Source: Lewinellaceae bacterium | Lineage (GTDB): Bacteria; Bacteroidota; Bacteroidia; Chitinophagales; Saprospiraceae | Direction: 5' to 3' | Assembly: GCA_020636255.1 (NCBI GenBank) | Contig: JACJYE010000001.1 | Span: 934,233 to 998,232 of the forward strand | Length of the DNA stretch: 64,000 nt | Part shown: positions 8,783 through 15,981 of the stretch, piece by piece | How the letters are laid out: the number at the start of each line of letters is the position of its first letter | Numbering within the stretch: position 1 is the first letter of the stretch | Position numbers and translations under genes: made by a program | Notes under the pieces: model-generated | What the model was told of the DNA's origin: nothing | Seen by the model: the letters and a program-made list of their open reading frames with translations, nothing else | The model's database searches: none

Positions 8783-9154
8783 TTATTTTTGAATTATCAT
8801 ACTGGCCCGAGTCGCCAAAATTTCCAATTGTTCCAATTCCTTTTTCAGGGTGGAAATGCGTGCCAATAGTTCCTTTTCATTGATCGGATGATCTGTTGCT
8901 TTTACCAAAACTGGCGCGCCCAGAATAACTTCTAACTTCCCAATCGATTTCAAAGTGAAGTTGTGCGTGCCTGACAACCACTTACTGATTTCCGATGGTG
9001 ATTTCCCCAGCGCTTCGGCCAATTCATTTTGCTTCATCCCTTTTGCTTCCATCAATTCCTGAATGCGTTTGGAAATGTCAATAGCCATTTTGATGAAAGC
9101 TTCATTTTCAGGCTTGACGGTTTTGATAGCTTCTTCAAATATTTTACTTGGCAT
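8783..9154 (-). CDS. XRE-family HTH protein, probable HigA-like antitoxin
   Basis: A 123-residue protein. A helix-turn-helix of the XRE/Cro type spans about 28-80, with recognition region NELAEALGKSPSEISKWLSG followed by HNFTLKSIGKLEVILG. That wording is typical of HigA-like antitoxins in Bacteroidota. The C-terminal helix (ELLARISTLKKELEQLE) could form a coiled coil. It follows a RelE/ParE-like toxin ORF by about 40 bases in the toxin-first order of higBA modules. Base composition is much more AT-rich than its neighbours, and it lies between two copies of a comM fragment, so it is probably acquired. It may repress its own operon. Confidence 0.75.
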   Translation of the reverse strand: MPSKIFEEAIKTVKPENEAFIKMAIDISKRIQELMEAKGMKQNELAEALGKSPSEISKWLSGTHNFTLKSIGKLEVILGAPVLVKATDHPINEKELLARISTLKKELEQLEILATRASMIIQK

Positions 9155-9193
9155 ATGCTTCCATTTTTAAAAAAAATATTTCATAGTCGCCCT

Positions 9194-9535
9194 TTAGCTC
9201 TTGCCCTTCCACCCACAATTCCTTGTTGACAAACTTTTTGTTACGGCCTCACTTATTTTGTTAGCCAAACGGAACTTTGGCAGCAAATCTGGACTGTCCT
9301 GGACTTTTTGGCTCGTTTTGCCCCCTCCGTTTAGAAGGATCACAATATTTTCATTGATTCGAATGCAATAAAGGCCATAGAATTCTTCTCGAAACTCGGG
9401 CAAATCTTTATATTCCTGAATGAACCTTTCTATTTCATTTAAATCCGAATCTTCCACTCGAACTGAGTAATAAGTTACTCTATAGAAGCTATGCAGCTCT
9501 TCAATTTGAGCAATTGTTTTTATTTGGATAAACTT
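9194..9535 (-). CDS. RelE/ParE-superfamily-like toxin ORF without an ATG start
   Basis: The open frame runs 113 codons from a stop at 9536-9538 to 9194. The first NTG-type start is a GTG at 9457, giving 87 residues. The upstream part (FIQIKTIAQIEELHSFYRVTYYS) looks like genuine protein, so either a rare start (ATC or ATT near 9526-9505) is used or the 5' end was lost. The C-terminal half (GLYCIRINENIVILLNGGGK, then FRLANKISEAV) resembles the core strands and last helix of HigB/RelE-like toxins. It is followed by an HTH antitoxin-like gene. The family assignment is tentative; the ORF may be a toxin remnant. Confidence 0.5.
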   Translation of the reverse strand, partial: KFIQIKTIAQIEELHSFYRVTYYSVRVEDSDLNEIERFIQEYKDLPEFREEFYGLYCIRINENIVILLNGGGKTSQKVQDSPDLLPKFRLANKISEAVTKSLSTRNCGWKGKS

Positions 9536-9639
9536 TTAAATGAATAAAAGGGGCGATTGGTTCTATTTGTTCATTTTAAGGTGCATTTTAAACACCTCAA
9601 ATCTAACTCCTACGCTGCCGCTGGGCTCCCTGCCCGCTA

Positions 9640-11193
9640 CTACCCCGCCCACCCCTCTCTGTCTAACGACCTAAAGTGTATAGCCTCCGCGAGGTCCTCG
9701 ATCCTGATCTCCGCACTCCCCCCCAGGTCGGCTGCTGTGCGCGCCACCTTCAGGATGCGGTCGTAAGCGCGGGCCGACAGCTGCAGCTTCTCCATAGCCT
9801 TTTTAATGAGGATCATGCCCGCCTGGCTGGCCTGGCAGACTTCGCGCACCATGCGGCTGGGCATCTGGGCGTTGGCGAAGATGTCAGGCAGGCCTTTGAA
9901 GCGCTCTGCCTGGAGCGCTCTGGCGCGTTGCACCCGCTCGGCGATGTCTTTGCTGGATTCGGCGGGCAGGGCGGTGTTGGATATCTCGTCGATGGATACC
10001 GGCGTCACCTCCACATGCAGGTCGATGCGGTCGAGCAGAGGGCCGCTGATCTTGTTGAGGTAGCGCTGGATGACGCCGGGGCCGCAGACGCATTCCTTTT
10101 CTGGGTGGTTGTAGTAACCGCAGGGGCAGGGGTTCATCGAGGCGATGAGCATGAAGTTGGCGGGGTAGTCGACCGACAGGCGGGCGCGGGAGATGGTGAC
10201 CCGCCGCTCTTCCATAGGCTGGCGCAGCACTTCCAGCACCGTGCGTTTGAACTCGGGCAGTTCATCGAGGAAAAGCACGCCGTTGTGAGCCAGAGAGATC
10301 TCGCCCGGCATGGGGTTGGAGCCGCCGCCTACCAGCGCTACGTCGCTGATGGTGTGGTGCGGCGCGCGGAAAGGGCGGGTGGAGATAAGGGCCGATTCCG
10401 CCGGCAGGGTGCCGGCCACGGAGTGTATCTTTGTCGTTTCCAGCGCTTCGTGCAGGTTGAGCGGTGGCAGGATGGTAGGCAGGCGCCGCGCCAGCATCGT
10501 TTTGCCGGCGCCGGGCGGGCCGATGAGGATGGCGTTGTGGCCGCCGGCAGCAGCGATCTCCAGGGCGCGCTTGATATTCTGCTGGCCCTTTACGTCGGAG
10601 AAGTCCACATCGTAGGCGCTTTGGGATTCAAAGAATTCTTCCCGCGTGAGCACCATCTTGGGCTCGATCTTCAGCTTGCCTTCGATAAAATCGACCGCTT
10701 CGCGCAGGGTGCTGACGCCAAAAACGTCGAGCTCGTTGACGATGGCCGCCTCGCGGGCGTTCTGTTTGGGCAGGATAAACCCTTTCATGCCTTCTTTTCG
10801 GGCGCGGATGGCGATGGGCAGGGCTCCTTTTATAGGCCTCAGGCTGCCGTCGAGGGCGAGCTCACCCATGATGAGGTACTTGTCCAGCTCGCCGTTTTCC
10901 ATCTGGCCGGTAGCGGCCAGGCAGGCCATGGCTATCGGCAGGTCGTAAGCGGAGCCTTCCTTACGGATATCCGCGGGCGCCAGGTTGACCACCGTTTTGA
11001 CCCGCATCAAACGCAGGCCTATGTTCTGTATGGCGGCTTCTATGCGTTGAAAGCCCTCCCGGACGGCGTTGTCGGGCAGGCCTACAAGATGGTAAAAGTT
11101 GCCTTGTGTGACCGCCCCTCCGGTGTTCACCTCTACGGCGATCGTGCGGGCATCGACCCCGTGAACAGCGCCGGCAAAGGTGTTGATCAGCAT
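9640..11193 (-). CDS. comM: YifB/ComM-family Mg chelatase-like AAA+ ATPase
   Basis: A 517-residue ATPase. ComM is a hexameric helicase that promotes branch migration during natural transformation; many non-competent bacteria also carry it (YifB). The N-terminal Lon-protease-like fold spans about 1-180. Walker A GPPGAGKT is near 225-232, the Mg chelatase signature RPFRAPHHTISDVALVGGG follows, Walker B is GVLFLDELPEF, and a Cys cluster (NPCPCGYYNHPEKECVCGPG) precedes the sensor region. The C-terminal Mg_chelatase_C domain (MPSRMVREVCQAS, AYDRILKVARTAADL) is intact. Bases 9765-9894 of this gene are duplicated at 8618-8747. It is convergent with umuC. Confidence 0.93.
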   Translation of the reverse strand: MLINTFAGAVHGVDARTIAVEVNTGGAVTQGNFYHLVGLPDNAVREGFQRIEAAIQNIGLRLMRVKTVVNLAPADIRKEGSAYDLPIAMACLAATGQMENGELDKYLIMGELALDGSLRPIKGALPIAIRARKEGMKGFILPKQNAREAAIVNELDVFGVSTLREAVDFIEGKLKIEPKMVLTREEFFESQSAYDVDFSDVKGQQNIKRALEIAAAGGHNAILIGPPGAGKTMLARRLPTILPPLNLHEALETTKIHSVAGTLPAESALISTRPFRAPHHTISDVALVGGGSNPMPGEISLAHNGVLFLDELPEFKRTVLEVLRQPMEERRVTISRARLSVDYPANFMLIASMNPCPCGYYNHPEKECVCGPGVIQRYLNKISGPLLDRIDLHVEVTPVSIDEISNTALPAESSKDIAERVQRARALQAERFKGLPDIFANAQMPSRMVREVCQASQAGMILIKKAMEKLQLSARAYDRILKVARTAADLGGSAEIRIEDLAEAIHFRSLDREGWAG

Positions 11194-11463
11194 CGCATCT
11201 GCTTTTCAGGGTTGGGTAATCCTTGCATTTAGTCGTGTTCAAAAAATCGACGAACTTATTTTTTGATTGCTACTTGACATTTCGGTTGCAGATTTAAAAG
11301 TAGGAAATAAATCTGCATACCGGGGCAGGATTACTCAAGATTACCCAAGATTACCCATTAGGGGGGGATACTGTGGATACTATAGATTGTGGGTGGCAGG
11401 CAACCCAAAGGCTTTTTAGAACATGCTTAGAAGTATGCTCTGAGGCATTCCTGGAAAATATTA

Positions 11464-11552
11464 AACCGCAAACGCAGAGAACGCAGCGTTTTTCGCAGGA
11501 AAGTCCGCGATTCACTTGATCATCCTTTGCGTCTTTCTCTGCGTTTGCGGTT
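11464..11552. repeat. Palindromic repeat with 17-base perfect arms
   Basis: AACCGCAAACGCAGAGA (11464-11480) pairs perfectly with the complementary copy at 11536-11552, around a 55-base loop that itself repeats CGCAG words. Elements built from CGCAGAG/CGCAAAG words are widespread dispersed repeats in bacteria. This one lies between the ends of the LTxxQ/T9SS gene and the comM promoter. Confidence 0.7.
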
Positions 11553-11559
11553 AAGCGGT

Positions 11560-11571
11560 TGTTTGGAGGCC
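11560..11571 (+). repeat. Copy of dispersed TGTTTGGAGGCC motif
   Basis: TGTTTGGAGGCC here recurs at 14531-14542 and, as its reverse complement, at 52200-52211; a one-mismatch copy is at 23094-23105. All copies are intergenic. Confidence 0.5.
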
Positions 11572-11598
11572 CCAGAAAAGGTGGGTAGGGGCTATCTA

Positions 11599-12765
11599 TC
11601 AGCGGCGGGCCACTACCACTTTCTGCGTCACCTGCTGGCCCTGGCTGATCACGGCCAGGTAGTAGATGCCTTCCTGTAGTTGGGCTGCGTCGACCGTTAT
11701 GGATTGCGGGCCGGCCTGTTGGGGGCCTTCTTTCACGGCTTTCAGGAGGTTGCCTTCCTTATCGCGCAACTCGATGCGGACGTCGCCGGCCTTTTCCAGG
11801 GTATATTGCAGCGTCATCTCGCTGTTTGCCGGGTTGGGGAACACCGTGGTTTTGCTGATCACGGGTTGGGCTGCCGGCGCTTCGGCAGCATTGGGGTCGA
11901 GCAGCAGGAAGCGCCCTTTGTGCATGCCGGGGCGGCCGGGCAGCCCGTGGTGTGGGCCTCTGGGGCCGCGATGCCATTGATGGCCCTCTTTTGCTTTCCC
12001 TTCACCAGGCTTGGGTTCGGGGCGGTATTTCTGGGTGATGGCCTGCATATCCTGATGCCATTTTTCCTGTTGCGGCTTTATCTCCTGCATCAGTGCGTCG
12101 ATATCGGTATCGTATTTTTCCGCCAGGCCCTTGAGGGTTTCCATATCTGCTTTATGGCTTTCCCGCAGCTGCTGGAAATCTTCCGGCTTTTTGTCCTCAT
12201 TTTGCTTCAGCGCGCGTTTTTCCTGGCGCATTTCGGCGAAGCTGCTGCGCAATGCTGCGATCTGCGCTTTGTCTTCCGGGCTCAGCTTCTTTTCCAGTTC
12301 TGCCCTTTGGGCCCGCATTACGGGGGCGATATTCTCATCGCGGTAGGCCTTCATCTCGGCCCTCATCTGGGCGCCTTCTTCTTTCCCAAGCCTGGGAGGG
12401 CGGGGCTGGTGGCGCCGTTCCTGCCACAATTGGTGCAACTGGGCCTCCTGTTCGTCGGTAAGGATCTTATCCAGCCCGGCCTTGTGTTCGTCCATCAGCT
12501 TTTTGAAAGCTTCGTGGCGGGCTTCCTGGCTATCAAATTCCTGATCCTTGAGCGCTTCGCGTTGCTCATCGAGGGTAGCTTTCAGCACTTGAAGCTGTGC
12601 CTGTTGTTCCTGCGTGAGCTGGAGCTCGCCCTGAAGCTCCTCCAGGCCGAAGCCGGGGCGCGGGGGATGTGGATGGCCCGGCCTGCCCTGTGCGCCTAGG
12701 GTTAGGGAGAGGAAGAGCAGTGCGCCCGTGAAGAGGGCGGAGATGATTTGCTGGTATACTTTCAT
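11599..12765 (-). CDS. CpxP/Spy-like LTxxQ protein with T9SS type A sorting domain
   Basis: A 388-residue exported protein. A signal peptide (MKVYQQIISALFTGALLFLS ending at LGAQG) is followed by three LTxxQ-type helical motifs: LTQEQQAQLQ, LTDEQEAQLHQ and LSPEDKAQIAALR. Long charged helices rich in Glu, Lys and Gln resemble the Spy/CpxP chaperone fold. The last 75 residues form a type IX secretion C-terminal domain (VFPNPANSEMTLQYT, GIYYLAVISQGQQVTQKVV). The protein should therefore cross the outer membrane and be anchored on the surface, unusual for a CpxP-like protein. I chose ATG 12765 because it starts the signal peptide. It is the last gene of an ECF sigma operon. Confidence 0.85.
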   Translation of the reverse strand: MKVYQQIISALFTGALLFLSLTLGAQGRPGHPHPPRPGFGLEELQGELQLTQEQQAQLQVLKATLDEQREALKDQEFDSQEARHEAFKKLMDEHKAGLDKILTDEQEAQLHQLWQERRHQPRPPRLGKEEGAQMRAEMKAYRDENIAPVMRAQRAELEKKLSPEDKAQIAALRSSFAEMRQEKRALKQNEDKKPEDFQQLRESHKADMETLKGLAEKYDTDIDALMQEIKPQQEKWHQDMQAITQKYRPEPKPGEGKAKEGHQWHRGPRGPHHGLPGRPGMHKGRFLLLDPNAAEAPAAQPVISKTTVFPNPANSEMTLQYTLEKAGDVRIELRDKEGNLLKAVKEGPQQAGPQSITVDAAQLQEGIYYLAVISQGQQVTQKVVVARR

Positions 12766-12898
12766 GGTACAGTGGTTTAAGTGCAACGGCCGGTGCATCG
12801 GGCCCGGTTGGTTGGCACGGGTTATTTCCTGAATGATTTGGATTGTTTTACCGCCGAAGGTTTAATCGCCGGAGCGGTTTTTTGTCTCTTTGACCCCT

Positions 12899-13315
12899 CT
12901 ACTGCGCTTTTTTTTCCCGGGGGTGGTATTTTTTTTCACCTTTTTTTCCGGGGTGCTTCTTAAAGTCGCGGAAGCGCCGGGAGAAGCGTTCGAGCCGCTC
13001 TACCTGTTCGGGCGTAAGCATGGGCTTGACCTCTGCGTGCATGGAGTCGATCAGGGCTTTCTGTTGGAGGCGGCTTTCCCGGTTCTTGGCGGCTATCTGG
13101 CCGGCGTAGTGCGCTACGATGGGGGACAGCTGCTCACGTTGTTCATCGGTAGGTTCGATGATCCGGAAGAAATTATTCTCAAAGCCTTCGGAAAAGCGCA
13201 TCTGGGCTACCCGCTGTATCCTTTTCACGGCCATGGCGCGGTGGGTGTAAAAACCGGCCCCGAACCCCACTGCCAGCAACAGGACAGCAGCTATGACGAT
13301 TTGATATGTTTTCAT
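12899..13315 (-). CDS. Membrane-anchored periplasmic CpxP/CnrX-like stress or metal sensor
   Basis: About 138 residues. A single N-terminal transmembrane segment (IVIAAVLLLAVGFGAGFY) precedes a helical periplasmic domain with EPTDEQREQLSPIV and MLTPEQVERLERF, the LTxxQ-like motifs of the heavy-metal-resistance/CpxP superfamily. The tail is very basic (KKHPGKKGEKKYHPREKKAQ). I prefer ATG 13315 to the TTG at 13336. It is located directly downstream of an ECF sigma/anti-sigma pair, as CnrX is in cnrYXH, so a role as the periplasmic sensor of that system is plausible but inferred. Confidence 0.75.
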   Translation of the reverse strand: MKTYQIVIAAVLLLAVGFGAGFYTHRAMAVKRIQRVAQMRFSEGFENNFFRIIEPTDEQREQLSPIVAHYAGQIAAKNRESRLQQKALIDSMHAEVKPMLTPEQVERLERFSRRFRDFKKHPGKKGEKKYHPREKKAQ

Positions 13316-13328
13316 ACTCGATGGTGCT

Positions 13329-13724
13329 TTATTCAACTAGTAAAGTGACGGCGTCATCCGGCGAAAGGCTATCGAGCCCGAGGACGGCGTCGGTATCGAG
13401 GCGCCCTTCCGGCCAGTACAGGCTTAAAAGGCCCAGGGCAAAGATCAGCAGGCAGGCGGCGGCTACCCTGGTCACCCAGGTGAGGATGCGGGTTTCTCTT
13501 TGCCGTTGCCGGACAGCGTTCATGACCCGGCCGGTGAAAGCCTGAGAAGGCTCCGGCCGAAGGCTCGCCAGCATGCCCCGCATCTTTTCCAGTTGGGCCT
13601 GTTCCCGGCGCAGTGTTTCCGAAGCGGCCAGCGCCAACTGCAGTTCCGCCTGTTCTTCCTGGCCCAGTTGCCCATCCATAGCGCGGAGGAGCAACGCACG
13701 CCCTTTCTCTTCGCTTATAGCCAT
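13329..13724 (-). CDS. Probable anti-sigma factor (single-pass membrane protein)
   Basis: A 131-residue protein whose N-terminal 75 residues are cytoplasmic and helical (LLLRAMDGQLGQEEQAELQL, typical of anti-sigma domains). One transmembrane helix (VTRVAAACLLIFALGLLSLY) at about 84-104 is followed by a short periplasmic tail ending in DSLSPDDAVTLLVE. The His-Cys-Cys zinc motif of ZAS domains is missing. Its start overlaps the sigma factor gene by 10 bases, the usual coupling. It should hold the sigma factor inactive at the membrane until an envelope signal is received. Confidence 0.8.
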   Translation of the reverse strand: MAISEEKGRALLLRAMDGQLGQEEQAELQLALAASETLRREQAQLEKMRGMLASLRPEPSQAFTGRVMNAVRQRQRETRILTWVTRVAAACLLIFALGLLSLYWPEGRLDTDAVLGLDSLSPDDAVTLLVE

Positions 13725-14269
13725 TTTTCCAGTATTTCTCTTAGTTTTTGCTGCCCTCTGGCCAGCCGCGAGGCGACCGTGCCTTCCGGCAGTGATAATA
13801 TGTCGGCCGTTTCCTTGACGGAATAGCCGTCGATCAGGCGCAGGGTTACTACGCTGCGGAACTCCGGCCCCAGGATCTGGAGGGCCTTTATGAGCATCTC
13901 CCGCATCTCCTGCCGGCCGGGGTTAGCGCCCGTATCTTCCCGGTCGCCCGGCTCACCCTCCCGGGCTGCTACCGACAGCCAGCGGCTTCTGCGCTGCCGC
14001 TTGCGCAGCTCGTTGATCGAGAGGTTGATCGCAATGCGGCACAGGTAGGTGCTCACCTCCGCTTCTCCCCTGAAATTCGGCAGCGACTGGTAGAAGCGGA
14101 TAAAGGTTTCCTGTGCTGCATCATCTGCCTCGGCGGTATCGCCCAGCATGCCCCGGACGGTAGCACGCACCAGGCTTTCGTGCTGCGTCACCAGCTGGCG
14201 AAAAGCAGCCTGGTCGCCCTCGCGGGCGCGTTCTACCAGGGAAAAGGCGGATGGCGATTGCTTCGGCAA
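13715..14269 (-). CDS. ECF-subfamily RNA polymerase sigma factor
   Basis: A 184-residue sigma-70 family protein with only regions 2 and 4. Region 2 contains DDAAQETFIRFYQSLPNFRG and TYLCRIAINLSINELRKRQR (the -10 recognition helix area). Region 4 is FRSVVTLRLIDGYSVKETAD followed by the HTH LSLPEGTVASRLARGQQKL. It is the first gene of an operon with an anti-sigma factor and two CpxP-like proteins. An ECF sigma of this layout usually autoregulates its operon in response to envelope or metal stress. The target promoter motif cannot be derived from one locus. Confidence 0.92.
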   Translation of the reverse strand: MPKQSPSAFSLVERAREGDQAAFRQLVTQHESLVRATVRGMLGDTAEADDAAQETFIRFYQSLPNFRGEAEVSTYLCRIAINLSINELRKRQRRSRWLSVAAREGEPGDREDTGANPGRQEMREMLIKALQILGPEFRSVVTLRLIDGYSVKETADILSLPEGTVASRLARGQQKLREILEKWL

Positions 14270-14693
14270 AAATGTTAGTTGTTATAAGGTTCGATAATGC
14301 TGCAAGGCTTACCTCCGGCATTTTTCGACGTTCTGCCCGTTAGACGATGAGGCGGGCGCTTTTTTTCCCGGAGCGAAGCATTTTTTTTGAAGAGGCTGTT
14401 TCAAAGGCTGTTTCAGGGGCTGGGTGAACCATAAATGAGTCATCCCGAATTTTCGTGGTGATCCCGTTGATCCTGTTGATACTTTGGGGCTGTCTCAAAA
14501 GTATGGAATTGAAAAATAGTGCTAAGAGCATGTTTGGAGGCCTGGCCGGTTCTCCCCTTTGGGGCCAGAGGGGCTAGGCCAGGCGGCGATAAACAGCATA
14601 TTATTTGGCTTCGATGTTTTTATTTTGACTTTTGAGACGGCCCCAGCGGCTATGGGCTACGGCCAGTTGATGCTGTAGCCCCATGACAAGCCT
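14270..14693. other. Intergenic region with repeat debris
   Basis: About 420 bases between the sigma factor gene and the PfkB kinase gene. It contains tandem GGCTGTTTCA words (14393-14424), a MITE-like element (14486-14644) and one copy of the dispersed TGTTTGGAGGCC motif inside that element. No ORF is supported. Confidence 0.5.
14486..14644. mobile_element. MITE-like element or IS remnant, 159 bp
   Basis: The ends are 17-base inverted repeats with one mismatch: GGGGCTGTCTCAAAAGT (14486-14502) and ACTTTTGAGACGGCCCC (14628-14644). Ends of the GGCTGTCTCAAAA type are typical of several DDE insertion sequence groups. The 125-base interior has no ORF and contains an internal palindrome (GCCTGGCC / GGCCAGGC). 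I see no clear target duplication, so it may be an old insertion. Confidence 0.65.
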
Positions 14694-15620
14694 TTACACA
14701 TCGATATCCGCATCGAAGTTGACCAGGTCGACGAACCTGGCGATGCGTTCCCTGATCTCCTTGTTGGAAAGCCCTTTGAGGCGTTCGATGCTGAACTTTT
14801 CCACGCAGAAGGAGGCCATGGCGGAGCCGTAGATCACCGCTCTTTTCATATTCTCAAACGACAGGTCGCCGGTCTTTGCCAGGTAGCCGATGAAACCTCC
14901 CGCAAAAGTGTCGCCAGCGCCGGTAGGGTCGAATACTTCCGCCAGGGGCAGGGCCGGGGCGAAAAAGATGTTGCCGCCCGCGAACAGCAGGGCGCCGTGC
15001 TCGCCTTTTTTGATGACCAAATATTTGGGGCCCATCCGGTGAATGGCATCGGCGGCTTTTACCAGGGAGTGCTCTCCGGATAACTGGCGGGCCTCTTCGT
15101 CATTGATGACCAGCACGTCGATCATCTTCAAAACCTCCAGCAGGCTTTCCATGGCCGTGTTCATCCAGAAGTTCATGGTGTCAAGGGCGATCAGCTTGGG
15201 CCGTTTCTCCAGCTGGTCGATCACTTTCTGCTGAATGGCGGGCGTGAGGTTGCCCAGCATCAGATAGTCTACCTGCCGGTAGTGGGGCGGGAGTACGGGG
15301 TCGAAGTCGGCCAGCACGTTGAGCTGGGTATCCAGCGTGTCGCGGTCGTTTAGGTTGTTGTGGTAGCGCCCTGCCCAAAAAAAGGATTTCTGGCCTTCCA
15401 GCACCTGCAGCCCTTCCAGGTCGATGCCTCTCGACCGGAGATAGGCCAGCTCTTCGGTGGGAAAGTCGTCGCCGATTACGGAAACGATCTTGACGTCTTT
15501 GGTAAAGTACGATGCGGCGAGCGTGATATATGTTGCGGCGCCTCCGACAACCATCTCAGCGCGCCCGAAGGGGGTCTCTATATCGTCGAAAGCAACGGTA
15601 CCAACGGCTAGTAAGCTCAT
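14694..15620 (-). CDS. PfkB/ribokinase-family sugar kinase
   Basis: A 308-residue cytoplasmic kinase. The glycine-rich N-terminal substrate region (VGGAATYITLAASYF) and the C-terminal PfkB signature DPTGAGDTFAGGFIGYL, with the catalytic Asp and anion hole, are both present. Family members phosphorylate ribose, fructose derivatives, adenosine or other sugars with ATP. The sequence resembles the subgroup often annotated as sugar kinase or adenosine kinase-like, but the substrate cannot be decided. It stands alone on the minus strand, divergent from the tRNA-Asn locus. Confidence 0.88.
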   Translation of the reverse strand: MSLLAVGTVAFDDIETPFGRAEMVVGGAATYITLAASYFTKDVKIVSVIGDDFPTEELAYLRSRGIDLEGLQVLEGQKSFFWAGRYHNNLNDRDTLDTQLNVLADFDPVLPPHYRQVDYLMLGNLTPAIQQKVIDQLEKRPKLIALDTMNFWMNTAMESLLEVLKMIDVLVINDEEARQLSGEHSLVKAADAIHRMGPKYLVIKKGEHGALLFAGGNIFFAPALPLAEVFDPTGAGDTFAGGFIGYLAKTGDLSFENMKRAVIYGSAMASFCVEKFSIERLKGLSNKEIRERIARFVDLVNFDADIDV

Positions 15621-15653
15621 GATTCTTTTTTTGGGAATTTTTTTTTTGCAAAT

Positions 15654-15685
15654 ATTGCACTTTATTCCCTGAAGTGATAACTTTG
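15654..15685 (+). promoter_or_regulatory. Bacteroidota-type promoter of the tRNA-Asn locus
   Basis: ATTG (15654-15657), a 20-base spacer, then TAACTTTG (15678-15685), a perfect match to TAnnTTTG. Transcription would begin near 15692, about 35 bases before the decayed tRNA copy and 160 bases before the intact tRNA-Asn, so one transcript can cover both. Confidence 0.6.
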
Positions 15686-15726
15686 CACTCGCCTTTTCAA
15701 GAAAAGGGTTTTCAGGCCTTAAAAAG

Positions 15727-15834
15727 GCCTCAGTAGCTTCCCGCTTTTCAGCGGGATTAGAGCGGTCCCGTTTTAAAAAAGCGGGATTAATCTGAAGGTC
15801 CAGGGTTCAAATCCTTGCTGAAGATGATCCGCCA
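15727..15834 (+). pseudogene. Decayed tRNA-Asn copy carrying two inserted hairpins
   Basis: Identity with the intact tRNA-Asn is clear in blocks: GCCTCAGTAGCT (15727-15738), TTAGAGCGG (15757-15765), TTAATC (15787-15792) and GGTTCAAATCCTTGCTGA. Part of the D loop is replaced by the palindrome TCCCGCTTTTCAGCGGGA (15739-15756). The 5' side of the anticodon arm is replaced by a second palindrome (15766-15786). The 3' acceptor strand no longer pairs with the 5' strand, so it should not mature as a tRNA. Confidence 0.75.
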
Positions 15835-15851
15835 GCGAAACGAAAATAAAG

Positions 15852-15925
15852 GCCTCAGTAGCTCAGTTGGTTAGAGCGGCGGACTGTTAATCCGTAGGTC
15901 CAAGGTTCAAGTCCTTGCTGAGGCG
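15852..15925 (+). tRNA. tRNA-Asn (anticodon GTT)
   Basis: A 74-base cloverleaf: acceptor strand GCCTCAG pairs with CTGAGGC (15918-15924) plus discriminator G. The D arm is GCTCAGTTGGTTAGAGC, the anticodon loop is CTGTTAA with anticodon GTT, and the T arm is CAAGGTTCAAGTCCTTG. No CCA is encoded. An intrinsic terminator follows at once. Its 3' two-thirds is repeated, in altered form, after every downstream GIY-YIG ORF. Confidence 0.95.
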
Positions 15926-15929
15926 CAAA

Positions 15930-15959
15930 GCCCCGGAGTTATTGCTCTGGGGCTTTTTT
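15930..15959 (+). terminator. Intrinsic terminator of tRNA-Asn
   Basis: Stem GCCCCGGAG / CTCTGGGGC (one G-T pair) with loop TTATTG and a run of six T. It is four bases from the tRNA 3' end. The same hairpin is repeated at the head of every unit of the array. Confidence 0.9.
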
Positions 15960-15981
15960 GTTATACCCCAATTCCAAAGCG

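Larger units (their letters stand above)
11194..11598. other. Intergenic region upstream of comM
   Basis: About 400 bases without a gene. It holds short direct repeats of AAGATTACCCA (around 11336-11358) and the palindrome described at 11464-11552. No RNA gene or convincing terminator is recognised; the comM promoter should lie at 11220-11290. Confidence 0.4.

Noticed and set aside
9676..11232. Long plus-strand ORF opposite comM
   Set aside because: Its reading frame mirrors comM; the minus strand has all YifB/ComM motifs, and the plus-strand translation has no recognisable domain.
13316..13336. TTG start for the periplasmic sensor protein
   Set aside because: ATG 13315 directly begins the basic-plus-hydrophobic anchor; the upstream codons add nothing typical.
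15727..15834. Intron-containing tRNA
   Set aside because: The insertions sit in both the D loop and anticodon arm and the acceptor strands do not pair, so splicing would not restore a tRNA.
15958..15981. TTG start giving a 109-residue GIY-YIG protein
   Set aside because: The extra codons lie in the terminator tail and leader; the domain begins at ATG 15982.
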